Below are positions 45,576 to 55,537 of a stretch of DNA of 64,000 bases, one piece after another (the first letter of the stretch is position 1; every line of letters begins with the position of its first letter). Position numbers and translations under genes: made by a program. The DNA is from Bacillus sp. SD088 (GTDB lineage Bacteria; Bacillota; Bacilli; Bacillales; Bacillaceae_C), in the NCBI RefSeq assembly GCF_017355205.1, contig NZ_JADIJK010000009.1, positions 1-64,000 on the forward strand. The letters are read 5' to 3'. The notes under the pieces were generated by a model that was not told the origin of the DNA, ran no database searches, and saw nothing but the letters and a program-made list of their open reading frames with translations.

Positions 45576-47783
45576 TTAATCATCCTTAAATAAGACCAGC
45601 TGGTCACCTGCTTTAGTTTCTAGTTCTATATACTCCCCCGGCACTTGAACCTCTTTGTAATGGTTACAATATACGACTACACGCTCTTCTGGCCATGGAT
45701 TTTGAATTCGACATGTACGGCCCTTCTCGCTTTCTACTAAAACATATGTCACACTGCCTTCTGAATAGGCACTACTAACAAGAAACGCCCCAACCGCCCT
45801 TAGTTTACGAAAACTTGCAGGCTGATCATCTGGCCAAACTGGAAACAGTCTAATGGTTTTTTGATGGCTTTGGAGAAGCATCTCCTGCAAACAAACTGGG
45901 ACGGCACTTGCATCCTCAATTCCACCTCCCCCGTGATGAATCGACAAATTTTCCAACGACCTCTCTTTACATTCTGTTCGCAAACGATCCAAAATAACAC
46001 GCGGATCATATCCCACTCTTGCGGCAGCAGCATAATAAGTCGGAAATGCGTTAAAATCGCTCCAACGCTGCATCTCATCTACTGTATCCCAAGCAACAGT
46101 AAGTAATTCCGAAGGGCTATCCAAGCCAATCACACCAGCGGGAAACACATGCTGCACAGCCAAAGAATTGCGATGATTCCAATCCATTCCTTCTTCTGTT
46201 AAGCGAAACACTGTTTTCCCATTGCGCTCCAAAATCGGATAAGGGCTAAGGTGATCCAAAATGTGGCGCCATTTTTCTCGTCGCCTCTCATCACATTTAA
46301 GCTCAACGCTAAGGTCCAATAAAGCCATAAAAATCATACGGATAAAACCAAGCGATAAAATTGGATTTTTCTTGTCTTTCGAACGTTCGTGGATATCGTC
46401 ATTGTAGATAGCGTAGCAGTTATTCTCGAAAACAAGGTAATCCTCCCAAAAATTACCGACCTCAATTAAAAAGGGATAAACCTTCCCAGCATAATCCATA
46501 TCATACGTATGATAGATGTGCATGAGCAGATTCACAGCTGCAAAAGCGGCATTCGACTTTTGTCCATGAAAAAACATCGAACAGACCATACCATCTGCTC
46601 CTAGCTCAACAGGCATATAGATACCGCGACAGTTCAGCTTTTCCCTTGCGAACTTTTTGCCAAAGGGAAGGAATGCAAGAAGTGGCTCACAATACGATTC
46701 CGCAAGGTCAACACGGTTACCTGCATATAGCCCCCAGAATGGTGCCTCATAGTTGTAATTCATCGTGTATGAACCTGTCCAGGCCGGTCGATCTGTCGTA
46801 ATCCAATTGCCAAAGAGCCCTGGAGGTGTCTTACCGGCACGGATACAAGAGCCTATGATATAATAAGAGGCATAATAATATTTCTCGAGCACGGGATCAC
46901 CGATCTCAATCTGTGAGGCCGTCCAAAACCTTCGCCACCAGTTACGATGGTCTCGCTTAAGCGTAACGATCTGGTCTTTCTGTCCGTATGTTTCAACAAG
47001 GTTTCGCGCAGTGTTGAAATAATCATTCTTGTCACGATTACTAACGATTGCCGTTAAAATGACAATACGGTCTCCGGATACCATGGAAATTTGGGCCTCG
47101 ACATCATGGAAATTCCATTGATAGCTAGCTTTCCTCCCTAAGACACTGTTAACCACCGCTACCCGCCTCGTTTCGGGAACATTGGTTGAATTTGTGGCAT
47201 ATCTGAACCACATTGAATCATCATCTACCCCATTCTCATAGTTGAATACCTCATTAGTTGTTTTCTCACCTGCATGAAGTTTCATTAAGATGTCCAGTTT
47301 CCCTCTAACACACTCCAACTCATTGACAAGCATATTCGAATCGGCTGCAACCCAAGAACAAAGATTGACCTCCACCTGCTCGCCACGAAAAAAACCTTTC
47401 ACCTCGGCATTGAGAATATCCTGTTCTTGCCGATACTTTGCCTTGTTAAGATCGGGAATGGACAGCGAAAGTTGACCAACTGTTATCATTCGGGCCCCGG
47501 TTCTTCTCCCCTGGTCGTTAAGCAGTCGGTCGACCCGCTGTTCCGCTGTTTCCCCAAGATATGGTTGCACCCAGAAATCGCCTTTTCCAATATAAAATGT
47601 CTGCTCCTCGGGTCCTCCGCCAATGGCAATTCCGACATCTCCATTCCCTAGAAGCGGAGCATCCGTCCATGTCTCAGTCGGAATGCGCTCAGGAGGTTTG
47701 AGAAAAATTCCTTTCCGATCCTCCCACTGTTCTTCACAAAGGTGGATCTCCGCATCTCTCAAGATTCGTTCGATTTTTTCCAT
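45576..47783 (-). CDS. Divergent GH95-like (alpha/alpha)6-barrel hydrolase
   Basis: A 735-residue cytoplasmic protein with GH95 architecture: N-terminal APLLGNGDVGIAIGGGPEEQTFYIGKGDFW corresponds to the GNGRLGG...LNEDSIW strip of GH95. WTGSYTMNYNYEAPFWGLY corresponds to the [12 protein letters not shown] active-site segment, keeping the N-x-N pair. IEDASAVPVCLQEMLLQSH corresponds to the Asp region. It otherwise differs widely, so it may belong to a distant subgroup or a separate family. Start at 47783 (AGGAGGGAGACAC before it). It lies 34 bases upstream of the secreted beta-helix gene, suggesting joint action. Confidence 0.75.
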   Translation of the reverse strand: MEKIERILRDAEIHLCEEQWEDRKGIFLKPPERIPTETWTDAPLLGNGDVGIAIGGGPEEQTFYIGKGDFWVQPYLGETAEQRVDRLLNDQGRRTGARMITVGQLSLSIPDLNKAKYRQEQDILNAEVKGFFRGEQVEVNLCSWVAADSNMLVNELECVRGKLDILMKLHAGEKTTNEVFNYENGVDDDSMWFRYATNSTNVPETRRVAVVNSVLGRKASYQWNFHDVEAQISMVSGDRIVILTAIVSNRDKNDYFNTARNLVETYGQKDQIVTLKRDHRNWWRRFWTASQIEIGDPVLEKYYYASYYIIGSCIRAGKTPPGLFGNWITTDRPAWTGSYTMNYNYEAPFWGLYAGNRVDLAESYCEPLLAFLPFGKKFAREKLNCRGIYMPVELGADGMVCSMFFHGQKSNAAFAAVNLLMHIYHTYDMDYAGKVYPFLIEVGNFWEDYLVFENNCYAIYNDDIHERSKDKKNPILSLGFIRMIFMALLDLSVELKCDERRREKWRHILDHLSPYPILERNGKTVFRLTEEGMDWNHRNSLAVQHVFPAGVIGLDSPSELLTVAWDTVDEMQRWSDFNAFPTYYAAAARVGYDPRVILDRLRTECKERSLENLSIHHGGGGIEDASAVPVCLQEMLLQSHQKTIRLFPVWPDDQPASFRKLRAVGAFLVSSAYSEGSVTYVLVESEKGRTCRIQNPWPEERVVVYCNHYKEVQVPGEYIELETKAGDQLVLFKDD

Positions 47784-47981
47784 GTGTCTCCCTCCTATGA
47801 TTTCAATCATCGGTCCGTTTATTTCTTAACCTCAAACATTAAAGCGCAAAGCAGTTGATCACCGTAGTTCTTAAGGTTTATTTAGGATTACATCCCCAAC
47901 TCTTACTTGTTTCCTCTCTACTGACTTGGATTTTTATTATAGTGAAATAAAAATGTGCACCTTCATTCAGTTTAATTGTGT

Positions 47982-50327
47982 TCATTTCAAGAAAACTTGC
48001 AGATGCAATGGCTTCTCGCAAATTCTTACGGATTTTAATTTCTGTTGACCCTTCGGATATCCTTTGACTGACGTTACTGTTGGAGGTAGAAGTATGTCAA
48101 TCTGTTTTTCCCTGTCAATTGAAACTATAGTAAGCTCCATCTCCCCCTTGTCCATATCCCATTTCATTGAACATTCCACTCCGCCCCTTGCCAACAATGG
48201 TCCCGCTTTCCCTCTCTCCCAGCGTGAAGGTAATGCGGGCATAATATGAAGTTCACCAGGGAGGGAAAAAAGTAACATTTCCTGAATTGCCGCGGTCCAC
48301 CCCATATTGGCGTCAATTTGTACAGGAACCCTTTCCATATCAACACCGATACCCATACCCCGCCAATCATTATGCAGTGTCATGAGGTTGTTCATCAAAG
48401 AGAAGCGTGGCAAAATCTCCAAACACTGAAGTGCCTGGTCACCTTTACCCACCCGGGCATAACAGTTAGCCATATGGGTAATGGACCAACCGGTCTGTTC
48501 TTTTAATCCGGTGACGTGTCGATTCTCAACTGCCTTCATGAAAGCCCGAAATAAGTCAGGGTCGCTGTGACGAGTTACCTCCGTTCCTGGAAAAATAGGA
48601 TACAAATGTGACTCGTGCCTATGGTGATCGTTGTCTTCAAAGAATGGATGCATCCATTCTTTGATCGCACCATCCTCATTAGTTTGGTAAGGCGATATTC
48701 GATTTAACATCTCCTGCCACTTAGGAATGTCTTCTACATATTTGTCAGCTACCCGTGCTCCATCAATGAGATGAATCAACAATTCCTTGGCAATAGCAAA
48801 ATCCATCGTTGCATTCATCGTTGTTTGTATCGATTTATGCGCATCCGTTCTAAAATTTCCCGGCGTATTCTCCGGTGAATTGGATGGTGCACTCACGTAA
48901 TAACCGTCTTCGCCAACGGTAAGAAAGTCTTCATAAAATAGGGCAGTCTCCCGCATAAACGGCAACGCCCGCTTACGTAAAAATTCAACATCTCCCGTAT
49001 ACAAGTAGTAATCATAATAATGCTGGCTCATCCATCCTGCTCCGCCAGTCCAATGAACAATATGGGGGGATGTATGCTTAAGTAAGCCGGAATCGGGAGC
49101 AGTTGGAGCTGGGATAAAAATGCCTCGACAACCATAAAGACGCGCAGCATTTAAGCGGAAATCATCCATCAACTTCTCCAGATAATTGAACATAGGTAGT
49201 GCAAGTTCTGGCATATTGCCAGAGAATGCCTGCCAGTAGATCATTTGCATATTTTCATTCACCATATGGAAAGCCCAAACAGCATTGTAATCACCACACC
49301 ATAAACCATATAAATGACAAGGCTGTCCCTCTTCATGTGAACTCGATATAAGTAAATATCTTCCATATGCCCACATTTTCTCTACTAAGACAGTTGGAGT
49401 TTCCCCATCGTAAGCCTGCAGAAGCAATTCTTCATTAGACAGTTCACGTCCCGATGCAAATAGATCTAATTCCATAGCTCTAAACAGCCTACCATGTTCG
49501 ATAACATGTGAAGCCAACAACGATCCATAGCATGGTTTCAACGATGATATTTCCCACTTTAGCCGTTTCCACTCCGTGTGCCTATTTCCTTGTACAAACA
49601 GCTTCACGATTACAACGACTGAGTCAGAGTCGCGAACATGAAGTCCTTCCGCCCCGGCTTCCATGTGACCATTGCGGCTAACGACCCGGGCAACCGCACC
49701 GAAGTCAGTGCCGTCGTTGTTTTGAGCGGCATAATAAATATACTCTCCCTCGCATTTCGTTTCTTCCTGCTCGGGAAACACAATATCGGGTCGATGTTTA
49801 TCATGCAATTGAAGAAGGAAGCTTGCCTCGACTTGTTTTGGTCCTTCTCTGCGAATTTCATAGACGACTGCTTGATCAGTTCTAGATACAAATAGCATCC
49901 GTTCATATTGTGTCTCGCCGTCTGTCCAGCAAGCAGACACTTCACCTGTTTCCATGTTAAGTTTTCTCCTGTAGTGCTGAAAGGCTTGACGAAGCGGCAT
50001 AAAGACTTTTAAGTCACCCAGTGGAAGGGGGGAAGCTATTTTTGGCTTATAATTTTTCTCGTTTAACGCATCGGACAACACACGGTCCGCTTTAGAAACA
50101 TCGCCTTTCAATAATAAATGGCGAACTTCAGTAAGGCGATCACTCACATCAGGCAGTTCCGGTGTACGACCATTTCTCCATAGCCCTTCATGATTGAGTA
50201 ATACCGTTTCTTCGTGGATTCCACCATATACGGATGCACCAATCCTTCCATTTCCAGAAGGTAAAGCTTCTCTCCACATGGAGTGCCACCAAGAAGCCGG
50301 ATAACGCATACTAATATTGTTCTTCAT
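47982..50327 (-). CDS. GH95 family fucosidase, second copy
   Basis: A 781-residue cytoplasmic GH95 enzyme: EALPSGNGRIGASVYGGIHEETVLLNHEGLWRNG at the N-terminus, SNSPENTPGN holding the probable acid, and QIDANMGWTAAIQEMLL the probable Asp. The active-site strip reads MVNENMQMIYWQAFSGN: the N-x-N pair is kept but MNYWPA has become MIYWQA, so specificity may be altered (L-galactose or another linkage). Start at 50327 (AAGGAGGTCACTATCCG before it); the longer frame to 50405 overlaps the binding-protein gene. It follows that gene by 31 bases. Confidence 0.88.
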   Translation of the reverse strand: MKNNISMRYPASWWHSMWREALPSGNGRIGASVYGGIHEETVLLNHEGLWRNGRTPELPDVSDRLTEVRHLLLKGDVSKADRVLSDALNEKNYKPKIASPLPLGDLKVFMPLRQAFQHYRRKLNMETGEVSACWTDGETQYERMLFVSRTDQAVVYEIRREGPKQVEASFLLQLHDKHRPDIVFPEQEETKCEGEYIYYAAQNNDGTDFGAVARVVSRNGHMEAGAEGLHVRDSDSVVVIVKLFVQGNRHTEWKRLKWEISSLKPCYGSLLASHVIEHGRLFRAMELDLFASGRELSNEELLLQAYDGETPTVLVEKMWAYGRYLLISSSHEEGQPCHLYGLWCGDYNAVWAFHMVNENMQMIYWQAFSGNMPELALPMFNYLEKLMDDFRLNAARLYGCRGIFIPAPTAPDSGLLKHTSPHIVHWTGGAGWMSQHYYDYYLYTGDVEFLRKRALPFMRETALFYEDFLTVGEDGYYVSAPSNSPENTPGNFRTDAHKSIQTTMNATMDFAIAKELLIHLIDGARVADKYVEDIPKWQEMLNRISPYQTNEDGAIKEWMHPFFEDNDHHRHESHLYPIFPGTEVTRHSDPDLFRAFMKAVENRHVTGLKEQTGWSITHMANCYARVGKGDQALQCLEILPRFSLMNNLMTLHNDWRGMGIGVDMERVPVQIDANMGWTAAIQEMLLFSLPGELHIMPALPSRWERGKAGPLLARGGVECSMKWDMDKGEMELTIVSIDREKQIDILLPPTVTSVKGYPKGQQKLKSVRICEKPLHLQVFLK

Positions 50328-50358
50328 CGGATAGTGACCTCCTTCATACATAATCCTC

Positions 50359-51915
50359 TCAGTTTTCCATTTCGATAACCCCGTTACCTTCCTTATACTT
50401 TTCATTCATCTCCTCTAAAATTTCATTTCCTCCTTTTTCCTCATATTCCTTAATCACTTTTGGCCAATCTGAAATCGATTCCTTGCCATAAATCATTTTG
50501 ATCATATGGTCTATGATCAGTTTTGGACCAACGTCGTCTGCTTGTGGAGCCAAATCAGGATATTTTGAGAACGATTCAGGAGCAGGTACAAACCGGACTG
50601 TACCAAGCCCTTCATTAGAAACAATCGTATCTAAGTATTGCATCATGTCACGCCCGTCCTCAGTCAATTCTTCCCTCGCCTTGTTATAAATGCTGTCATG
50701 TACAAACCAGAACATGCTGCGGAATCCGTCTTCATCAATCGCCTTAGTTGTAGTAGGTGGTGTAAAATGAACCTTACCGTTTTCTACCGTGTAATCTTCA
50801 CCTTCAATACCAAAGGAGAAAAAACTTTCTGCTTCCGATGTCGTCATCCACTCAAAAAACTTTATAATCTGGATAGCCTTCTCCTCGGGAACCTCACTAT
50901 TAATGTAATAGGATGTAACTAGGCTGGAATACAGAAGGTGTCCGCCACGATTTTCAGGTCCATGTGGTGAGGGTATAATTTCAATTTTCGCTTCTGGTTC
51001 CGCTTCCTTAATTTTAGTGCGGAAATTGGATAAACCTTGTGCATTGGCTGACCACATACCAGCTTTGCCCGATTCAATGCTTTTGCTATAGTCGGTCATA
51101 CTAAGCGTGGCAAAGTCTTTCGGAATCAAGCCTTCAGCGTACATTGTCTTATAAGTTTCTAATGCCTTTGTCATATTCTCAATATCAAAGAATTTAGGGA
51201 CGACATTGCCATTCTGAACTTCGAATTGTGAGGGGAGAACATCAAAGGCCCCAAGTATTGTATCTGCATATTTGAAGTTTTCACGCATTTGATAAGGATT
51301 TTCAACCCCAAGTTTTTTAAACGCTTTCATAACCTCCAAAAATTCCTCAACTGTCTTTGGTTGATCTAACCCCGTTTTCTCAAGTAAATCAGCGCGAACA
51401 AAAGTAGCTCGCCGAGAAGGGTTGGATAACCAAGAAGGGATGCCATAGATCTTTCCGTTATAACTTGTTTCTTGCCAAGCCGCCTTTGGCACCGCCTTCA
51501 TAAGATTGGGGGCGTATTCATTCAAAAGGTCATCAAGTGGCATAAAAACTCCTGCCTCCACAGAACCAGACATTCCTGTTGTAGTGGCACCCCCAACATT
51601 TTGTACCACATCCGGTATATCGTTCGAAGTAAACATTAGGGACATTTTTTGATCAAAATCTTTTAATGGAAACATTCGTAGATCAATATTCGTATTTGTC
51701 AGTTCTTCCAGTTCCTTTACCCATTTTTCTTCATTAATATTTGACGAGCTTTCAGCATATTTGTTTCCACTGGATGTCATTGACATAGAAAAAGTAAGTT
51801 TGCCATCTTCCTTATCATCTGCTTTTTGACCTGATGTAGCCCCGCTACATCCTGAAAATACCCCCATCACTAAGACACTAGTTAACAGAAAAACTACCAT
51901 TTTCCTCACTTTCAT
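50359..51915 (-). CDS. Sugar ABC transporter solute-binding lipoprotein, LplA type
   Basis: A 518-residue lipoprotein, signal ending FSGC (Cys-23). It is LplA-like in length and order (NTNIDLRMFP, GVFMPLDDLLNEYAPN, GKIYGIP), but lacks the NECYHC and DPNGNG motifs of its two paralogues. No permease adjoins on its strand; the LplB/YtcP-type pair at 55538-57384, across the kinase and regulator genes, is the probable partner. The two-component genes are just upstream, separated by 100 bases. AGGAGAGGGGCA precedes the ATG. Confidence 0.9.
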   Translation of the reverse strand: MKVRKMVVFLLTSVLVMGVFSGCSGATSGQKADDKEDGKLTFSMSMTSSGNKYAESSSNINEEKWVKELEELTNTNIDLRMFPLKDFDQKMSLMFTSNDIPDVVQNVGGATTTGMSGSVEAGVFMPLDDLLNEYAPNLMKAVPKAAWQETSYNGKIYGIPSWLSNPSRRATFVRADLLEKTGLDQPKTVEEFLEVMKAFKKLGVENPYQMRENFKYADTILGAFDVLPSQFEVQNGNVVPKFFDIENMTKALETYKTMYAEGLIPKDFATLSMTDYSKSIESGKAGMWSANAQGLSNFRTKIKEAEPEAKIEIIPSPHGPENRGGHLLYSSLVTSYYINSEVPEEKAIQIIKFFEWMTTSEAESFFSFGIEGEDYTVENGKVHFTPPTTTKAIDEDGFRSMFWFVHDSIYNKAREELTEDGRDMMQYLDTIVSNEGLGTVRFVPAPESFSKYPDLAPQADDVGPKLIIDHMIKMIYGKESISDWPKVIKEYEEKGGNEILEEMNEKYKEGNGVIEMEN

Positions 51916-52017
51916 TGCCCCTCTCCTTTAAACACTTAGCAAACCTAATTATGACTCAATCTTATATTTTTCCGCCATCGGACAGAATGTTATTTTTTAT
52001 CATCTTATTGTGTTTTT

Positions 52018-53856
52018 TTATGGGCTATTGGTGGTGAATGAATGATCGGTATGCAATGGATCGGCGGGCATTAACATACAAACAATTGTCCCTCCTCCTT
52101 CTCGTTGATGAATTTGTAAACCATACTGTTCACCATACGCCATTCGGATACGCTTATGGACATTGGTTAGTCCAATGCTTCCTTTGGATGCTTGTGATTG
52201 TAAAGACTCTTCGTCCAATAGAGAACTCGTTTGCAATTTGCTCAATAACTTAATTAATTGTTCTCTTCTGATGCCGGCACCGTTATCCTCCACTATAACT
52301 AAAAATATACCACCTTCCACCGCGGTCTTAATACGTATAAAATGATCAGCGTTTCTCCCATTGGGAAAGCCGTGATTGATCACATTTTCCACAAGAGGCT
52401 GCAAGGTAAGCCGAACCATCTTGTATAATAAATATTCCTCATCAACTGCCACCTCAATTTTAAAATCAGTCCCAAAACGGTGTTTCAAAATAGCGGAATA
52501 ATGAAGGACATGTTCTAACTCTTCCTCTACGGTTACTTCTTTTAAATTTGTCTGTACAGAATACCTTAGCATATAGGAAAGAGATTTGATGATTTCCTCA
52601 ATTTCGGGTGAATCCTTAACAGCAGCATAACAAACAATTGTTTCCAATGTGTTATACAGAAAATGAGGATTTATTTGCATTTGCAACGCCTGAAATTCAG
52701 CTGTTTGGCGTGCAAGTAAAACTTTTTGATTATGCAACCTAGTCTCATACACGCGCTCAATTAATTCAGATAACTTGTACACCATTCGGTTATAGCTTTC
52801 TGTCAAGTCAGCAATTTCATCCTTTCGATGAGATGGTGGAATGATAGACCAGTTTCCACTTTCTGTCTGCTGCATACTTTTTCTTAGGGTTTGAATGGGT
52901 CTAGTGATTGATCGTCCAAAACGATGGGAAATCCACAACGCTAATACCAGGGTCATGAGTCCAACCGTAATGCTCGTCATGCGAATAACGGAAACAGGCG
53001 CCCGTAACATGTTGTATGAATTTGAAATAATAAGATGCCAACCAGAATAATCTGAACGGCGGGTCATATAGACCCTTTTAGGTCGGTGCTCCTTGTCTAT
53101 AAAATATTCCTCGGGCGATCTCAACAGGCGATGTTTAAGATCCCCATCTAACTGAGTACCAATTTTATAACGTTCCGGGTGAAAAATGATACTTCCATTC
53201 TCATCAACGATGGAAAAATATCCTTCCTCCCCCAATTCAATTCCTTTCCATAAATTCGAAAGTTCTGCGGAATTCATTTCTACCGCCAATATGCCTTCAA
53301 ATTGTGTTGAGGAAAGTCCACGTATTTTACGGGCCAAAGTAATGACGGGACCGGTACTATGATCTAAAAAGCTCTTTCCAAAGATACTAACCTTTCCATC
53401 GTTTTGTGTTTGGGCTTTTAAAACTTTCAATTGTTCGGCTACTTCTGCAGATGTGAATGAGGATCCTTGCATATTGTTGTAATCATAAACAGCATTCCCG
53501 TTATAACTAATAATGTAAATAGAAATCACATCCGGGTTATGGATAAAAATAGGTCGAAAGTGCTCCTTCATTAAGGAACGATAATAATAGCGATCATACC
53601 CCTCAAGGGGTGGCTGGTCGATAAACTGCTTGATGTCTTTATTCATTATTAAAGATACAATCGAACGTTCGTAAGATTTTAAGTAGGCGTCTGAATGATT
53701 AAGTGCATTGTTTATAATTTGTTCCATGTATTTGTAATTTTGTTCATCCAATTGTCTTGAGGATTGTTCGTAAGTAAACCAACCAACTGAAGTTAGGGAG
53801 AACACACTAATCACCAGAAAGCAAAAAAACAATTGACGAGCTAAACTATTTCTCAT
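52018..53856 (-). CDS. Sensor histidine kinase, YesM type
   Basis: 612 residues. Membrane helices at about 7-28 and 285-305 flank an extracellular Cache-type sensor. HAMP segment (RSITRPIQTLRKSM), phospho-acceptor in ALQMQINPHFLYNTLETI, ATP-binding LQPLVENVINHGF, DNGAGI and GSIGLTNVHKRI. Start at 53856 (MRNSLARQ), after AGGGGG. Works with the regulator at 53981, which lies 125 bases upstream in the same direction. Confidence 0.93.
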   Translation of the reverse strand: MRNSLARQLFFCFLVISVFSLTSVGWFTYEQSSRQLDEQNYKYMEQIINNALNHSDAYLKSYERSIVSLIMNKDIKQFIDQPPLEGYDRYYYRSLMKEHFRPIFIHNPDVISIYIISYNGNAVYDYNNMQGSSFTSAEVAEQLKVLKAQTQNDGKVSIFGKSFLDHSTGPVITLARKIRGLSSTQFEGILAVEMNSAELSNLWKGIELGEEGYFSIVDENGSIIFHPERYKIGTQLDGDLKHRLLRSPEEYFIDKEHRPKRVYMTRRSDYSGWHLIISNSYNMLRAPVSVIRMTSITVGLMTLVLALWISHRFGRSITRPIQTLRKSMQQTESGNWSIIPPSHRKDEIADLTESYNRMVYKLSELIERVYETRLHNQKVLLARQTAEFQALQMQINPHFLYNTLETIVCYAAVKDSPEIEEIIKSLSYMLRYSVQTNLKEVTVEEELEHVLHYSAILKHRFGTDFKIEVAVDEEYLLYKMVRLTLQPLVENVINHGFPNGRNADHFIRIKTAVEGGIFLVIVEDNGAGIRREQLIKLLSKLQTSSLLDEESLQSQASKGSIGLTNVHKRIRMAYGEQYGLQIHQREGGGTIVCMLMPADPLHTDHSFTTNSP

Positions 53857-53980
53857 AATGGCCCCCTGACAACCTATCAACCTCTCAATTTTCCTTAATG
53901 ACCGCCACCCAAAGGAGAAAGTCGGATATTTTTAGATTCATTAAAACTATACCCTTGATATCTTTCGGTTGGACCTTTTA

Positions 53981-55009
53981 TTATTTAATCCCTAGCTTCT
54001 TACGATAGGCAGATGGCGTGTATCCAGTTACCGTTTTAAACACTTTCGAAAAATGCGGGTAATCTTCATAACCAACTTCTGCCGCTATATCAACAATTCG
54101 AATGTAGGGAACCGCCAATTGCCTTTTCGCTTTTTCAATTCGTTTCTTGGTACGATATTGAACAAAGGTTTCATTTGTCATGTTCTTGAAAAATGCGCTG
54201 AAATAAGAAGTACTCATACCGATTACTTCAGCAACACTTTCCAAGGTAAGTTCTTCTGATAAATGATGGTCGATATATGATTTGGCCGTTTCAAGTGGGT
54301 CTTTAATATTGCCATTTCGCCACTTAACCAGGTCATTACCAACTTGGCGTAATTGCGCTCTAAAATGTCCGAAAGGGCTTTCATAGTCAACATAAGACTT
54401 CATTTCCTCTATGGGACTTATAGGAGTAAATTGTCGTTCCCCTAATCGTCTGATTAACATTTTCATACAGTCATTCAAAAGATTCCTAATTTGAAATACA
54501 TTCATTCGTGTCGATAAATCTTCTTCCCACTGTAAAACACATTTTTCAATTTCATCCCATTGTAACAACCATAAATGCTCTTCTATTCGTTTCACCCAAT
54601 CCTCACACTCCAAGAGAAATACGGAAGGGTATGAATGCGCTGTCAAAATATCATCCATCACTTTTTGCACATCTTTTGTCGTTATGGGCTTTAGTAAATA
54701 ACGATTTACCCCATAAGACATGCATGTTTGGGCATATTCAAAATCGTCGTAACCGGAAATAACCACCATGATAATATTTCGGTATTGCTTATTAATACGT
54801 TTGCACAGCTCCATTCCATTCATTTTTGGCATATGGATATCAACAAATAGGATATCAGGTACGTATTCGTTAATGAGCTCAAGAGCATGCAAACCATCAT
54901 AGGCTGTACGAATGGAAGAAAAAGAATGTTGATACTGTGACGCCATCTTAGCAATGCCATTTCGGATAACCCTTTCATCATCAGCTACTAATAGATGCAT
55001 AACAGTCAT
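53981..55009 (-). CDS. Response regulator, YesN type
   Basis: 342 residues. Receiver domain first 120 residues: VADDE, phospho-acceptor Asp-57 (PDILFVDIHMPKMNG), LLKPIT. The linker is shorter than in the 37692 protein. C-terminal AraC HTH: LESVAEVIGMSTSYFSAFFKN and VDIAAEVGYEDYPHFSKVFKTVTG. Start at 55009 after AAAAGGGGGACG; ATG three codons later is possible. Divergent from the permease gene at 55538, which it may activate together with the 51915-42605 genes. Confidence 0.92.
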   Translation of the reverse strand: MTVMHLLVADDERVIRNGIAKMASQYQHSFSSIRTAYDGLHALELINEYVPDILFVDIHMPKMNGMELCKRINKQYRNIIMVVISGYDDFEYAQTCMSYGVNRYLLKPITTKDVQKVMDDILTAHSYPSVFLLECEDWVKRIEEHLWLLQWDEIEKCVLQWEEDLSTRMNVFQIRNLLNDCMKMLIRRLGERQFTPISPIEEMKSYVDYESPFGHFRAQLRQVGNDLVKWRNGNIKDPLETAKSYIDHHLSEELTLESVAEVIGMSTSYFSAFFKNMTNETFVQYRTKKRIEKAKRQLAVPYIRIVDIAAEVGYEDYPHFSKVFKTVTGYTPSAYRKKLGIK

Positions 55010-55537
55010 CGTCCCCCTTTTAAATAAATTATTTTCTCCAATAGGCTCCATCATACTTTGTGGGTATTGGCCATAACGATCATCATACGTGTTCTATCCA
55101 TTAGGCTGGACATATTAATTTGTCCATCTTGACTACAACCCTCACCTTAACGCATAGGTTTGTTCACTTGGAAAGCACCTTCTTCTTGGCATTTTTTGGG
55201 ATTCCCTAAAGACAAAAAATTGCGACAATCTAATTTTATTAGATTAGTGAACAAATGAAAATGGAATATAATAATATCTTTTTGTCTTATAATAAGCCGA
55301 ATGAAATGGCTACAAACTTCTTGCTTAAGTAAATGATTGGAAAACAATCATATTCATAACCTATCTCCATATCGTAAAAAAACACAACTTAATAAAAATT
55401 TACACATCGTTTATCACGGTTAAGACGTTGTAAAATAAAGTAAGGGTTACTGAATGACCAATTCGCTCTCGATATTTTCTAGTCAGTTTATCAGGAATAC
55501 ATTCTTTACATAGGCCGTAATCAAAGGAGAGAGTTCG
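55010..55537. other. Divergent intergenic region between regulator and permease genes
   Basis: About 530 bases without a convincing gene. It must hold promoters for both directions. A perfect inverted repeat, AATCTAAT-TTT-ATTAGATT, lies at 55227-55245 and could be a regulator site. No 25-bp LacI-type operator copy is present here. Confidence 0.6.
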
